Shown here: positions 27,001-39,183 of the stretch, piece after piece
How positions within the stretch are numbered: the stretch's first letter is position 1
Layout: each line of letters opens with the position of its first letter
Origin: Ananas comosus
Taxonomy: Eukaryota > Streptophyta > Magnoliopsida > Poales > Bromeliaceae
DNA length: 64,000 nucleotides
Assembly: GCF_001540865.1 (NCBI RefSeq)
Contig: NC_033629.1
Span: 3,036,144 to 3,100,143 of the forward strand
Direction of reading: 5' to 3'
Notes under the pieces: generated by a model
What the model was told of the DNA's origin: nothing
Database searches by the model: none
The model's input: only the letters and a program-made list of their open reading frames with translations
Program-made: the position numbers and the translations under genes

Positions 27001-27670
27001 CTATTGACGACTTCTCGACTTTTATGTACTTTCATTGAGTTATATTCATTGATTAAATTGAGAATTTCACAGTCCATTAACCATCAAACGATGATCAAAA
27101 ACAAAAATTGTAGTTCGGCCAACTGAGTAGAATCCACAATTCAAGTGATGGAAGTTGATCGAATCAAAGGAAAGAATCGTCAGAGGGTGTCAATCAAAAA
27201 CAATAAAGTTGAGGGATCTATTTCAAAATGGCCTATAATCTACTTTCAACTAAATATTTACAAAGTAAAATGCTGGGACAACCCTTGACTTCAGGCCATT
27301 CACACCAAAGCTTCATTATTATTATTATTTTTCCTACTATTGAGACATTCACATGATATCAATTGAAGATTATATTAAGATTAATGATGATATTGTTAAA
27401 TTGTATCAGACATGCAAGTTTTGAAGATAAACAAAAAAGCTGATTTTAACGCCTGATAGCAAATGAAGTGATTAAGTATGACAAAAAATATCCTTAATTC
27501 AAATAACCGGAACAATTCAAGCTACAATCAAATTCAAAAATCATAGTCAAGTGCGGCTCCTTAAATAATTACAAACATTCATAGCGCAAATTACAAAAAA
27601 AAATTGAAACAACGAATTCGAAGAAACAGAGGGAGGAGCTCGACCTCTTCTTAGTTGCGGCGCGAGCCGG
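22662..27670. other. Intergenic DNA between the two YGGT paralogues
   Basis: About 22750-23570 is AT-rich and repeat-like, ending 'gggtatattgctagtaataa'. 24100-27600 looks unique, with no frame showing a domain. Open frames at 25470-25930 overlap on both strands and lack motifs. A long 3'UTR of the 27671 gene could extend into it, but no evidence fixes its end. Confidence 0.4.
24053..24090. repeat. (TA)n microsatellite
   Basis: Nineteen uninterrupted TA dinucleotides. Confidence 0.9.
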
Positions 27671-28258
27671 TCACTGCATGGGCGGGCTCCGTTGGAGGAT
27701 GGAGCTGATCACGCCGAGCACGGTGAGCGCGAGGATCGGGCTGAAGTCGACGTTGCCGAGGGGGGGCAAGACCTTGCGGAAGATGGAGAGATACGGGTCG
27801 CAGAGGTCGCGGAGGGCGGAGAAGGGCTGCCGATCCCACGGGACGTTCGGGAACCACGTGAGCAAGAGGCGCACGAGGAGCGCCTCGCTGAAGAGGCGGA
27901 GCCACCGCGCCATGGCGGCGACGGCGGCGACGATCGGTGGCTTGAAGTAGGCGGCGGGGTTGTCGGAGGCGAGGGGGAAGAACGGGGCGCCCATGGCGGA
28001 GACCGGGCCGTGGTGATTGCGGCGTCCGTGGCGGAGGCGGAGGGGGTGGGGCGAAGGGGTCTCCAGGGCGTGGATCGGGCCATGGCGGAGGCGGAGGTGG
28101 GCGGAGGAGGAGGAGGCGCGTAGGGTTGCGGTTGGATGGGGACGGGGAGGTAAGAGGAGAAATTGGGGACGAGGGGGGTTAGGTTTAGGGTTAGGGTTTC
28201 GGAGGAGGAGGGGGAAGAGGAGGATGGTGGAGGAGGAGGACGAGAGCGCGGTTGCCAT
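27671..28258 (-). CDS. YLMG1: YGGT (YlmG) family protein, second paralogue
   Basis: Single-exon gene, 195 residues. The start is the ATG at 28258-28256; the frame stays open three codons further but without another ATG. A basic, Ser/Pro-rich N-terminus predicts plastid import. The YGGT domain reads LVRLLLTWFPNVPW, WDRQPFSALRDLCDPYL, FRKVLPP, then a hydrophobic FSPILALTVLGVISSIL. It matches the 22023-22661 protein closely through the domain and weakly in the transit peptide, as expected for an old local duplication. Role by family: inner plastid membrane protein, possibly in nucleoid or division organisation. Coding DNA is GC-rich. Dense overlapping frames on both strands are shadows of this gene. 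Confidence 0.9.
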   Translation of the reverse strand: MATALSSSSSTILLFPLLLRNPNPKPNPPRPQFLLLPPRPHPTATLRASSSSAHLRLRHGPIHALETPSPHPLRLRHGRRNHHGPVSAMGAPFFPLASDNPAAYFKPPIVAAVAAMARWLRLFSEALLVRLLLTWFPNVPWDRQPFSALRDLCDPYLSIFRKVLPPLGNVDFSPILALTVLGVISSILQRSPPMQ

Positions 28259-28330
28259 TGTTAGCACCTTCTAGCGTGTTGCAAAAGTAATAATAATAAT
28301 AATAATAGCGCATATATATAGCGGAAGGAA
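28259..28330 (-). promoter_or_regulatory. TATA box of the second YGGT gene
   Basis: On the complement, TATATATA at about 28320-28313 lies roughly 55 bp before the ATG. Between them, 28288-28308 is an AAT trinucleotide run. Confidence 0.5.
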
Positions 28331-29784
28331 CGTCGTAAAATATGCAAGAAGACCCCTCAACTTTAGCTATTCGCAACTAAGAAACAAAGCCGTTAACTCT
28401 TTTTTTTATTGAAAAAATTTTGGGTTGCATTGTCTTACAGAGGCAAGAATCACTGCTTAAACTAGTAACATATCATGACATCATAAATATTTTATTATTA
28501 TTTTTAATTTTATTATATAAAAAATTATTATTATTTTAGTACCATACTTAATTACAAAATACTAATTTTTTATTTTTTATTTTATATAAGTAGATATAAG
28601 TTTTCAAGTTTACTTTTTATCAGATTAATCTATACTAATAGAAAATAAAATCAGTTAACTTTATTTTAAGCCATTGTACTTTATTAAATATGACTTGGTA
28701 AAAAAAATTCTATGCTTGGATTAAAATTGGACCAATTTAACTATTTGATGGTCGAAACGCGGGTTCGAATAGTTTAAAATAGTTTACTTAAAATAATAAT
28801 TAATCTGTAGTTTTAACATCATTCAATTCTAACAAACAAATAGGAAAACTATATAAAAAAAATAGTTCTATAGTTATACAAAGAAACAGCAAAAAATATT
28901 AAATTTTACCTAAACCCTTAAACACCTACTTCAATCTGAAACTGCACTTTTCGTGCAACAAACAAAACATAAAATCTGCAACTAACTCGATGCAGATTTA
29001 TGACATACCATTTACTTCTTTTATATTATTTTACCAAGTAATATAGAGTACTTTAATAGATGATGGCTATAATTCACCAACAGAAAAAAAAAAAAGGTTT
29101 AATTTATAAGTAAAATAATAATTATAATGGCAAAAACAAAATTAGTGATAAAGCACCATACCAGCACATGTAGAATGGTACAAAATTTGCATAGGAGCAG
29201 AGCATTTTCTTTCAACACTTGATGCATGTCTATGAGAATTTCAAGTACAATAACTCAACAAAATCGCATCGCTATCAACTTCTCGGCCTAAAATAAGTAA
29301 ATCTTTCTAAATAAAGGTAGGTTGGTTAGGACAAAATTATTTTCCCCAAGAAATTGTACGTGGATTTAGTTCTAAAATATTTTGGTAAAAATTTGAGAAC
29401 ATGTACCAAACCAACATCACATACAACACAATTTCCACACGCACAAAAGTTAAACAGCAATTCCATCATTTCACTACCAAGAACATAAAAGAGTATCCAT
29501 CATATATTTCTCAATCTAACCTTCCAATGTGAGAAAGCCATTTCCAAACGAAAACCCTAATCATGTATTTTGATCAAGAAGATAAACCTAATGGCACCGA
29601 CGAATCACAACAGTTCAACTATCAAATCATACAGATTTATAACAGAGGCCAAACTAGTCAACATAAAGCACCTTTTCCTTTTCCTTTTTTTTCCATTTTT
29701 TTTAAGTTTCAAGTCTAGTTCGCCGAGAAAAGAGGTTAACAATTGACAAATCCATTGCCATGGAAATATAGCGCATTGCCCATC
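28331..29784. other. Intergenic DNA between convergently spaced - strand genes
   Basis: No gene is seen. 29640-29784 is probably FLK 3'UTR. The rest is AT-rich. Confidence 0.45.
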
Positions 29785-30437
29785 TCAATACCCGTAATTT
29801 GTTGCATAGCCGGAGCCATAGCCACTGCCGTTGTGAGCAGGAGCGGAGCCGACTGAAGACCCGTACGCAGGTGCATGGGCTGAGTAAGCATTGTAGCCGG
29901 AGTCGACAGGGCCCATTGTGTTCTGCGATGGAGCTGGAGCTGCGGCGGCTGGAGCAGCCTCTGCCATGAAATTCTACAAAATAATAGTTTCTGTTAGCAA
30001 CAAGATAAATAAAGGAAAAAAAAAATCTTAGTGTAACTTAGAAAATGCACCCAAACCCCTGTTTGCCCAAGGTAAAATAAAGGGGGGTGCGTTATGAGTC
30101 ATCACCCTGCTTCACTAAATCGAAACAGTGACTAAGAGACTAAAATAATGATACTAAAATAATGATACTAAAAAAATATGTATATACCTCTAGGACAACT
30201 AGCTCAAGTGGTTTCGGCAAAGATTACTGGCTTTTCAATGTTTAGATTTCTTTAGATATTGTGCTTGCCTAAGCAAGTACAATTTCAGAGGTAAAAATGT
30301 AATAATGAATTAACACAGTCAACGGAGAAAAGCATGAGTGATCAATAGAAAATGGACAATATAAAGAGTAGTCTCTACAGGCCAACAGCTGGTAATAGCA
30401 AAGAAGAAACCAAATCATTCCAAGTCACTGGAGCACC

Positions 30438-30475
<38 letters not shown>

Positions 30476-33400
30476 GGGTAATGCTCAAATCATTTCGTTA
30501 TTCACCAAAAACATCAGAAGAGAATCAATACAATCGACTGCAAAGGGAAAAGATCATACCTGTATCAATTGCTGAGCAGTTTGGACTTGTGTAGCACTCC
30601 CAATAATTTCAACAGTCATCTCTCCAGGAACACCTCTTGTTTCCTGTATAGTAACGGTCGCCCCACTAGCACGACGAATATAGCTGATACTCGAGCCAGA
30701 AGTCCCAATTACAGCATCAGCATACGAAAGTGGGATTTGCATATGATGTGTGACCTGGCAAAATACCAACAAAAACAATAAATGGAGGCCATCTAAGTGG
30801 CATTGATGTAATATATCGACCTACTTAGAGAACTAACCTGGGAGGCCGTGGGTGGCGCCTGTTGATTCGTTGACGAATGGGCCCCACCACCAACTGGAGG
30901 TGCCTCACGGCCATAAGTAGATACACCATAATGAGGCTGCTTCTCCATCGGAGGTAGGTCAGGTGGGGGATAAAAATTGTCATGGGGCCGTGGAGGCATG
31001 AACCGAGGATTCGGAGGAAGGGCTTGAGGAGGAACCCAGGGTTGGTGAGGGGGCATGTTTGGGGGCTCCATGTGCATATTTGGCATTGACATCTGCATAT
31101 TTGAGTAACTTAATAAAATTCTTTAAATCTGCTGTAAAGCAAGCTGTGCCAATGAAGAAACATTTCTCACATGCATTTCGAATAAAGGAAGGACTCCACG
31201 ATCAACCAGAAACTTCCGTAAATGAGTAGCAATCAGTTCCACGGCTTTGTGCATACTGATGGGTTCCCCCTGTATCTCAACAACTCTGTCATCATGCAAA
31301 GCGATGGGAGGGAGATTCTCTGCAGGAATTAGAAACATCATGTAGGCAGAATGCAAGTGAGAAAAATAGGTCTAGCTATCTAGTAGTAAAGAAGTACGGT
31401 GACTATCCATAGCAACTAAAGCACCTGGAAGTCCACTTGTAAATAAATTCTATAATTGTAACACTAATCTTTTGAACATATGCGAAAAATATTACAAAAA
31501 CTAGGAAGAATAATTACAGCCCATATCTCAATAGGTCTGTAAGTGGATCCTAATTTTTCCTTCAATAAACCTTCGTGCAAAAATACAATTAGAACAACAA
31601 TGAAAGCACATCCAAGAATTACTTAATCAAACCTAGATTATTCGGCATTAACAAAAATCAAAAGTCAGCCTTTCTAACTTGCGAAAGCAACTCACTAATG
31701 CAAATCAACATTTACATGATCCAAACAAAAGAATTAAACAGGCAACAGAAATGAACCAATCCATTGACTGTTCCCAGCTTGCCAACTAATAAGAGGATAA
31801 GCATTACAAATCAATAAGACAGCGTGTGCATTTTCTGCAAGCAGTCAATACTAGGATAAAAATATAATTGCAGAGGAATATTTTTGTATCTGGCTAGCCA
31901 GAAAAACAATTTGGGTAAATTGTACAATTGGTGCCCAAACTTTCTCTAATGTCACTCTGGTCCTTCAACTTTTTAGTAGGGTGTTCAATACACAGTTCTT
32001 ATCCTCCTCTACTGATGAGGAAAATTGATTGCCTGCATCCATTCATCATGCACCACACATCTGTGAAGCCCAGTTTCCAATCATCATGCAACATGCATAT
32101 CTGATGCCCCACTTCCCGGGGGTCAACTATTCTAGAATTACTCTAGCTCTAACACGCTTATTCCTCTTAACCTCTTAGGTCTAACCACCACCCAAAATGA
32201 GTTTCAAAGGAAAGCAATTGGTTGGGTCGATGAAATTTAGGTAAAGGCGCGATAGCATTTTGGTTTCTAATTTAGAATTTCTATTGTTATTTTTTTCTTT
32301 ACTCATCCGAACCTCAATAGTCGGGTTAAGAGATATAACCCTTTTATATCTTATATGTAGGACTATTTCAAATCTAGAGGTAGGAGCCGTGACGTTTTCG
32401 TCGGGCTCAAGCACACTCACAAGCATCAGGCGATGTGAGACTCATCTTGCGAGCCTTACCCGACCTTGTAGGGAGCCTGTGGGGAGCCACGCTCCATCCA
32501 CAACAATCATTAGCCGAAGAGCCGCACTCTACTCGCTATATAACCTTAACTCAGCCGCTCGCACTTCCAACTGGTGATTGGCTCTGATACCAACTGTGAC
32601 GCCTGCTTCTCAGGGGGGCACCCATCCTAGAACTATTCTAGTTCTAGCACGCTTAACCCTATTAACCTCTTAGGCCGAGCCACCGCCCAAAATACTATAG
32701 CTTGGTTAAGATGTTTAGCCCTATTATATTTTATATATAGGACTATTTCAAATCCTAGAAGTGTCACAAATCAATCAGCCTTCAATGCCATCCCATATTT
32801 CATTTTTTTTTTATTTGATTGGTGAATTGAAAGTATGAAATCGATTAAGGTCGATGGCCTCATAATGCACAGATAAACGAAGGCACCAAGCTCAGAAAAT
32901 ATCCCTCTAATAGTAGATGCCATCAAAGAGCAAAGTAAAACACTTAAAAAAGATGCCAAATGTCCAACTTGAAAGTTTGAGAACCAAAGTAAAACTTGAA
33001 TATAAGTTTAATGATTACTCATGCAATTTATCCAAAATGGTTGACAATAGAAACAAACTATAATGAAACTCACAAACAAAATTGCTTATTCACTTTATAA
33101 GTTCATCCATAAGAAGTTAAAAATGCTTAATTCAAAAAATTCAGTACATATGCTACACAAAGTTTAGAACTCCTACCTACAATACGAACAATCGAGTTAG
33201 AAGCCTCTTGAATGGATTTGATGGTCGCTCCTTGCTTCCCAATGAGGACTCCTGCCTGTGAAGCTGGTACGAGTAGTCGTGTTGGTATGGCATTGCCAGA
33301 ACTTGGAGGCTGAGCAGATTCACCTTCAAAACCATCATATATGCGTTTGTGAACCCTCAACAAACCATCCATAGCAGGAGGCATGGGTGCATCAGGCTCC

Positions 33401-36400
33401 TCCTTCGCTGAAATAATAACCTTCGAGGGTAACAAAAAACAAATGTTAGTTTCAAAGATGACAAGAAATATCAGCTGCATTGGGTGAATAATCTGTATAA
33501 GCTATTAAGAATAGATTCACATACGGTAATGTGAGGACTATAAACATTTTCTCAATCACATGAAATACACCGTGAACATATAATGGTACCCTACAGTCTC
33601 ATGAAAACGACATCGAATTTTACTTTTTCAGGAACAAGAACTAGAAAATTAAAATGTGCTAAGTAGATTGATCATGCCTCAATGGATAGGACAAAAAATA
33701 GCTGAATGCAGACTTAATAAAGCCTAGCGAACAATACTTGCAAACATGATAAAAAGGCTAAAGCATCACTCCGAGCCTCATTTTGAGTCTTCAAGGCTGC
33801 GTTTAGTTGGAAAACTAAATTTTGGAGAACAACTTTTGTTGTTCCCGATAACAGGGGATATTCCGGTACAAAATAGAACAGTTGTAAATTTATGTTTTGA
33901 TGCATTCGGGGATATTCTAGAGGATATCCTTAGTAGCGTTTGGATAAAAAGTGTAGAACAATATCTAAATATATTTTTAAAAATAAAATAATTAATTTAT
34001 ATTAGTATATTTTATATAAAATTATTTCTTATAGTAATTTATAATATAATATTTTATGTAACAATTTAATTTAAAATAGTATATTTATTTTACTATATAT
34101 AATAATAATTTATTCATAATATATGTAACGATATCCTTATAATTTTAATTAATGATAGTATAAATTTCAATAAAAATTAAAAAAATATATAATGCATGAA
34201 AAAATAATTATATATATAATACTTAATATAAAATAAAATAATTAAATATTAATATATAAATAATAAAACTTAATAAAATAAATAATATATCAAATTTAAT
34301 TAATTTATATTATATAATAAAATTTATGTCTAAATATATTATCATAAAAATAATATTTATATTAATATATTTATTTATATATCTATTTATCTAATAAAAT
34401 AAAGAGAAGAACAAAGTTTTTCTCAGTTCCCCTAGGAACAATTTTTAACGGGTTGTTCCAGAACAACCTAGAACAACCCGTTTTGACCAGAACAACCCAT
34501 TCCCTCCTGTTCTTCTGCCGTTTGGTTACAACTCGGGGGATATCCCGTATTGTTCCGAAATATCCTCGGTACCAACCGCAGCCTAAGTATACATAACTAG
34601 TGTCTACCTAATTCAACTAGGTACTCTCACACCCCGTTTGGCAATGGTACATGATGGGGTATAAGGGGCTTATACCCCATCTTGTACCCAAACATAAATT
34701 GGGGTGGGTGGGAACACTTGTTCCCACCCAAACCGGGTTGTACTGGTACAACCCGGTAAGGGTAGGAACAAGTTGTTCCCACCCTAGGTTGGAACAAGGG
34801 TAGGAACTACTTGTTCCCACCCAAGAGAGAGAGAGAGAGAGAGATTAGTTTTAAATTAGAATTTAACTTTTAAAAATATTTAATTTATAATTTTAGAATT
34901 AAAATTTACAATTNTTTTAAAATTTAAAATTTAAAAATTAAAAATTTTAATTAAAAATTATAAATATAACATTTAAAAATTAAATTATAAATATAACATT
35001 TGATGTTAATTAATTAGATAATATAATTTTAATTTCAAATTATAATTCTTATTCCTCTTGTTCCAATCTAACCATCCAAACACAATTTTTCTAGTTCCAG
35101 CTTATACTCACAATTTCATCCAAACAAAAAAATACTCTTGTTCTTACAAAAACCCATACTTGTACCTATCCCCGGTATAACTAGTTCCTACTAATTCCCG
35201 AACCAAACAGAGCCTGATGTGACATGAAGGATGCCTTAAACCTGAATAAAACTAATGACACTCAATGAAAAAAAAAAAAAACCAAGACTCCCAATGTGCA
35301 GTAAGGCAGTTCACTTGTACCTTCATTCTGTGAAATATGGATGATTCAGAAACTTCTACAATTGAAGAGAACAATAGAGTAATAATATCTCGTCAATCCA
35401 CATCTGCCTCTCTCAGAAATATAAACTACAGCTCTCCAATCACATCGAATAACTTTAGCATTGAATAAGTTTAGCATGAATATGCCATAAGAATGAAATG
35501 AAAAGGCATTCCAAGTACGAAGCACGTAAACTGAGTCATAATGGAAAGATGATTTGCAAGGAATTTGTTAAACAGCAAAATTATTCACCAACAACGAACA
35601 AGAACAGGTAAAAAAAAAAAAAAAACATATGCTGAATACCAACATAGAACACATTTGCAGTGCTTAATTATTATATGATAAAAGCATCGTCAATGATGTT
35701 CATCTCAACACAAAACTACGGTTGTATGCATTGACATGTGCTGCCTTCTTTCGACTGTTAAAGCATGTCAGCCTAGAGTTCCCTTGTAATATTGATAATT
35801 TACTCGAATGGCTGTCAGATTGACACGAGTGACAGTCACAAAAGATTTTGACACCATATATAATATGTAGGCTATATCTACAAGGTTGAGGCTTTAGAAA
35901 AAAGCTATCAGTACCTTGTGCACCAACAATCCCAAATATCGTGGCGTATCACAAATTCGTAAATGGTTAACGAAAGCTTGTTTCGAGCATATGGAAGAGA
36001 AGAAAATATTCAGACCATGGAATTCAACTATGAAGTATAATTTCTAAAAGTTATACTCATTTCCAAAGACAGAATCACTTGTGTATTCAAAACCACGGTA
36101 AGTGAGATTTGAGTAAGACAGACGGAACTGAGAATAAATTTGACATATGTTCTACCACTTTAAAAATGATATAATGCAAAAAGAAGACAAAAGGTTGTTC
36201 CAGGGGGGGAGCGAGGGCGGGGGAGGGAGGAGGGAATGATACCACTGACAGCCAAGAAATTTAAAAATTGTATAGATGACTATGTTCGCATAATACTTAC
36301 TTCTCTTCTTTTATTCTCTCAATCTCATTTACTTGCTTTTATTTTTCCAATTATTGACAATATCATTTATTAATATAATAATATTGCATAATATAATGGA

Positions 36401-39183
36401 TATCTTAAATCTCATTCTCAGGAAATATAGTATATTTTAAACCTTCTACTTTATGCTTCCATTCAAACTGAACTAAAATCAAATGCTAATAATAACATGA
36501 TCTCTATACCTCCCATTCAGCTGTTTTTAAACAACAGGTGATCCCTTGGTAAGAAAAGTAGAAGCTTATATATTTGGCCAGATGTAGATGAATAAGGCAT
36601 AGTATAAGTTTGATCTTTTTTTTCCATATATGTTGTACAGTAATGCTTTGTTCAAGAGTGCAACAACTCTACTCTGTTATTTGTAGTTTTACTAATATTT
36701 GATTATTTCGAGTGTTGACATTGTCAAATACGGAATGTAAAGATGATGCTTATCCACTAACACATTTTCTAGACGCAACAAACTAATCCCAAGAACTATA
36801 GTCTCGTTATTGTGAACAGAGATGTGTATTTAATGCCCTGACTGGCTGACTTTTGCATTGAGCCTATTACAATTCCACAAAGAATCAACACACACGTACC
36901 TAAAAAATAATGCAAGTACTTGCTTTGGGTGAACAAGCAAAATACCATCAAGTTGACATAATATCTCTATTATCAAATATTTATGCTGTAGAATAGTAAA
37001 GCTAAATACTGTAGTTAAAAAAAAAAAAAGAAAAAGATTTGAGTGGTCGCATGAATGATGAAGCGCACATCTACACCATAGCAGTACCAATGGACACAAG
37101 CTTCTAAAAACATTGATACGAGCCTGGTAAGCATATTATTCCAGAGGCATTTTCACCAATATTTTTCCGTCTTAAAATTCAGCATAATAATGAACCATTC
37201 AAGCCCTTATATTCCAGTGGTTTAAGCACAGATTTCATAGCTTAGGCAACATCATGTAACAGACACTGGTTAAATTGGCTACCTAATCAAATTGTAATGG
37301 CATATTTTACATTCATATAAGCTTTTCCCTAGATTTTGAGAATGCTGACAATCAACCTAGTTTGGTTTGTATCTTTTTTGTATCTACAATAATAGAGATA
37401 TACTAGAATTGGCATGTTGTTCCTTTTGTATTCAAGGAAGAGCATTTTCAGATGGCCTTTTTCTCCATTTATTACAATCGTTGTATTTTTCCTTGAAACA
37501 TTTTAGTTATTCCAATTTTTATTAGTAGTTTAGTCCACGTGTCAAAAGAATCACTCAAACAAGTAATGGAGTTACCAGGTAACATTTGAAGCTTCTTGGC
37601 CAGAATCTTCATCCAACATAAATTTGTAGGACTTAGATCAAATTTGCAGCACTGATGCTCAATGACTGATCTTTGAGAACTGTACTCTGTTCTTCTATTT
37701 TGGGAAGACAATGAGCTTTGAATTTCTTGCCTTAGGACTGCACTCAGGACCTGCAAAGATTCATCTAGTTATTGTGATAGAAATTGTTAGAGTCCACATC
37801 TTAATGGTTTCTTTTGGGTGATATTCTTTATCTCATAACTTCCAAAATTGTTGGTCAAGTATATGCATCTTATCATTAGTCATAGCATTGATTAGAAATT
37901 TTAGTGTTGGAATACTGGATGAGCAAATTAATTATTGGGAAGAATCAGGTGAAACTTTTAGTCCAATCAAATACCCACCATGAATTGAGTATTACTGCAT
38001 TATTAACTCCATGAAGTTATTTTGCAAAATTCAGCTAGCGTAATGCCACTGAAATGCCAAAGAACATGTTAAGTGATTTTAAGTTACCAGTGAATGAGTC
38101 GTTGTCTTTCCTTTTAATATCAAGCATCTCTCATTCACCATAAGTAATCTCGACCATCCATGTTGCATTCTCTATTTCATTATTGCATCACATTCTTAGA
38201 TATCAATTAGTTTTTACTTGATTTTTTTTGCAAATTATATAATTATGATCCTTTATTTCATGCTTTAATTTAGCCCTACAGCTTAATTGTCTATTTTCAT
38301 GCATAAGTTTCTCTAACAGAGAAACATTTCATTTGCCTTATATCACAGCAAGCCCTGAGTTTGATCTCAGGGCATATATAGTTTTCAGATTTCTTTGTTC
38401 AAGTCTGAAATAATTCCGAGACACCCTTGATATTCCAGATGCCTCCATGTTCTGATTTTCGCTTTTTCTAATACAATTTTTATTCTCAAGATTTGACTGC
38501 CACATTAAAAACTATCATCTTTAAAAAGTCTTATATTGCTAGCACAGAACTCATGAAAAACACCTTAGCTAATTCACCCTCCTATATGATCATTTTGACT
38601 TGAAACCTTTTACCTTGTCCTGTACCACATTGTCTTCGAAAACTGTAGGACATGCAAACAGATGAAACATACAATTTTAAAGACTTCATGACAACAAACA
38701 ATATGGGTATGTTTACTATGTTTATATTTATTACACCAGAAAACTTACTGCTCTTTCTGGTATGCCAGGAGGACCATCAAGAATCTTAATACGAGCCTTT
38801 GATTCTTCGCACATCTTTTTTATGAACTCTCCCTTTCGACCAATGATAGCACCTACCTTGTGAGCAGGAATCAATATACGGAAAACAGTTTCACCAGGCC
38901 ATCCAGGCCATCTCTTTTCACCAACCCTAGGTACGGAATTATTATCCTTTACAGGCTCCTCATTGGGAGCTTCTAACTTCATATCTTTCACTTGTTCTTC
39001 ATCATGTGCTCCCAAATCTGTCTCGTTCCCTGCTTCTTCCTCATGTGCTTCGAAATTTGTATCTTCAACTGGTTCTTCGTGATGTTCTTCAAAATTTGTA
39101 TCTTCCACCGGTTCTTCATTGTGTGAGTTCTCAGTCACTCCACCCAGATCTTCTTCGACAAAATTCTCCAAAGACGCATCCAT
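29785..39183 (-). CDS. FLK: FLOWERING LOCUS KH domain (FLK) homologue, triple-KH RNA-binding protein
   Basis: Six coding exons on the complement: 39183-38749, 33420-33177, 31319-31171, 31092-30838, 30754-30560 and 29973-29785. All junctions are GT-AG and the phases agree, giving 488 residues. Residues 1-85 are acidic with imperfect repeats ([10 protein letters not shown]). KH1 follows the WPGWPGE signature, with GRKG at 115-118. KH2 carries GKQG at 206-209. A Pro/Met-rich linker (277-361, with [15 protein letters not shown]) precedes KH3, with GTSG at 378-381. The tail is Ala- then Gly/Tyr-rich and ends ATNYGY. Order and wording match Arabidopsis FLK, an autonomous-pathway regulator that promotes flowering by lowering FLC expression. 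In this species the target is unknown. The first coding intron is 5.3 kb and holds two transposons; the second holds a TRIM. Confidence 0.93.
30441..30468. repeat. (GA)n microsatellite in FLK intron
   Basis: Uninterrupted GA run within the last FLK intron. Confidence 0.85.
32102..32768 (-). mobile_element. Cassandra-like TRIM inside an FLK intron
   Basis: The 5' LTR (in minus sense) is 32768-32595, 174 bp, TGTGAC...GTCACA. It contains TTAAGCGTGCTAGAACTAG and CTAGGATGGGTG, which resemble boxes A and C of 5S rRNA. The tRNA-Met primer-binding site TGGTATCAGAGCCA follows directly (about 32592-32579). The internal domain is only about 190 bp. The 3' LTR (about 32393-32102) has the same phrases but is interrupted by roughly 115 bp of foreign AT-rich sequence (about 32198-32313). 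No coding capacity. It lies in the same sense as FLK. Confidence 0.75.
33795..34583. mobile_element. TIR element (Harbinger-like) in FLK intron
   Basis: Ends GGCTGCGTTTAGTTGG at the left and, on the complement, GGCTGCGGTTGGTAC at the right. Flanks are CAA and TAA, compatible with a mutated 3-bp TWA duplication. The interior is very AT-rich. Subterminal phrases 'gttgttcccgataac' and 'ggggatatcccgtattgttc' echo each other. Non-coding. Confidence 0.6.
34630..35214. mobile_element. Probable MITE with internal short palindromes
   Basis: Ends CACCCCGTTTGGCA and, on the complement, CAGGCTCTGTTTGGTTC. The left half is packed with short palindromes such as GTTGTACTGGTACAAC and GGAACAAGTTGTTCC. A (GA)n run follows at 34824-34845, then AT-rich filler. 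One N lies at 34914. No target duplication was resolved. Confidence 0.45.
36280..36771. repeat. ~490-bp duplicated block, copy 1 (FLK intron)
   Basis: Runs from 'ctatgttcgcata' to 'acacattttcta' and matches 44456-44946 in the same orientation with scattered substitutions and small indels. It lies in the largest FLK intron. No terminal inverted repeats or LTR signals were seen at the edges. Confidence 0.8.
36772..38700. other. Unique-looking sequence of the largest FLK intron
   Basis: No exon or element could be supported. An open frame on the complement at 37472-37756 has no ATG-domain logic and no homology I recognise, and FLK joins correctly without it. Confidence 0.5.

Noticed and set aside
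27651..28274. Five overlapping frames around the second YGGT gene
   Set aside because: Only the minus frame at 27671-28258 carries the YGGT domain; the others are shadows.
37472..37756. 94-residue minus-strand frame in the large FLK intron
   Set aside because: No recognisable domain; FLK exons join in phase without it and match known FLK without an insertion.
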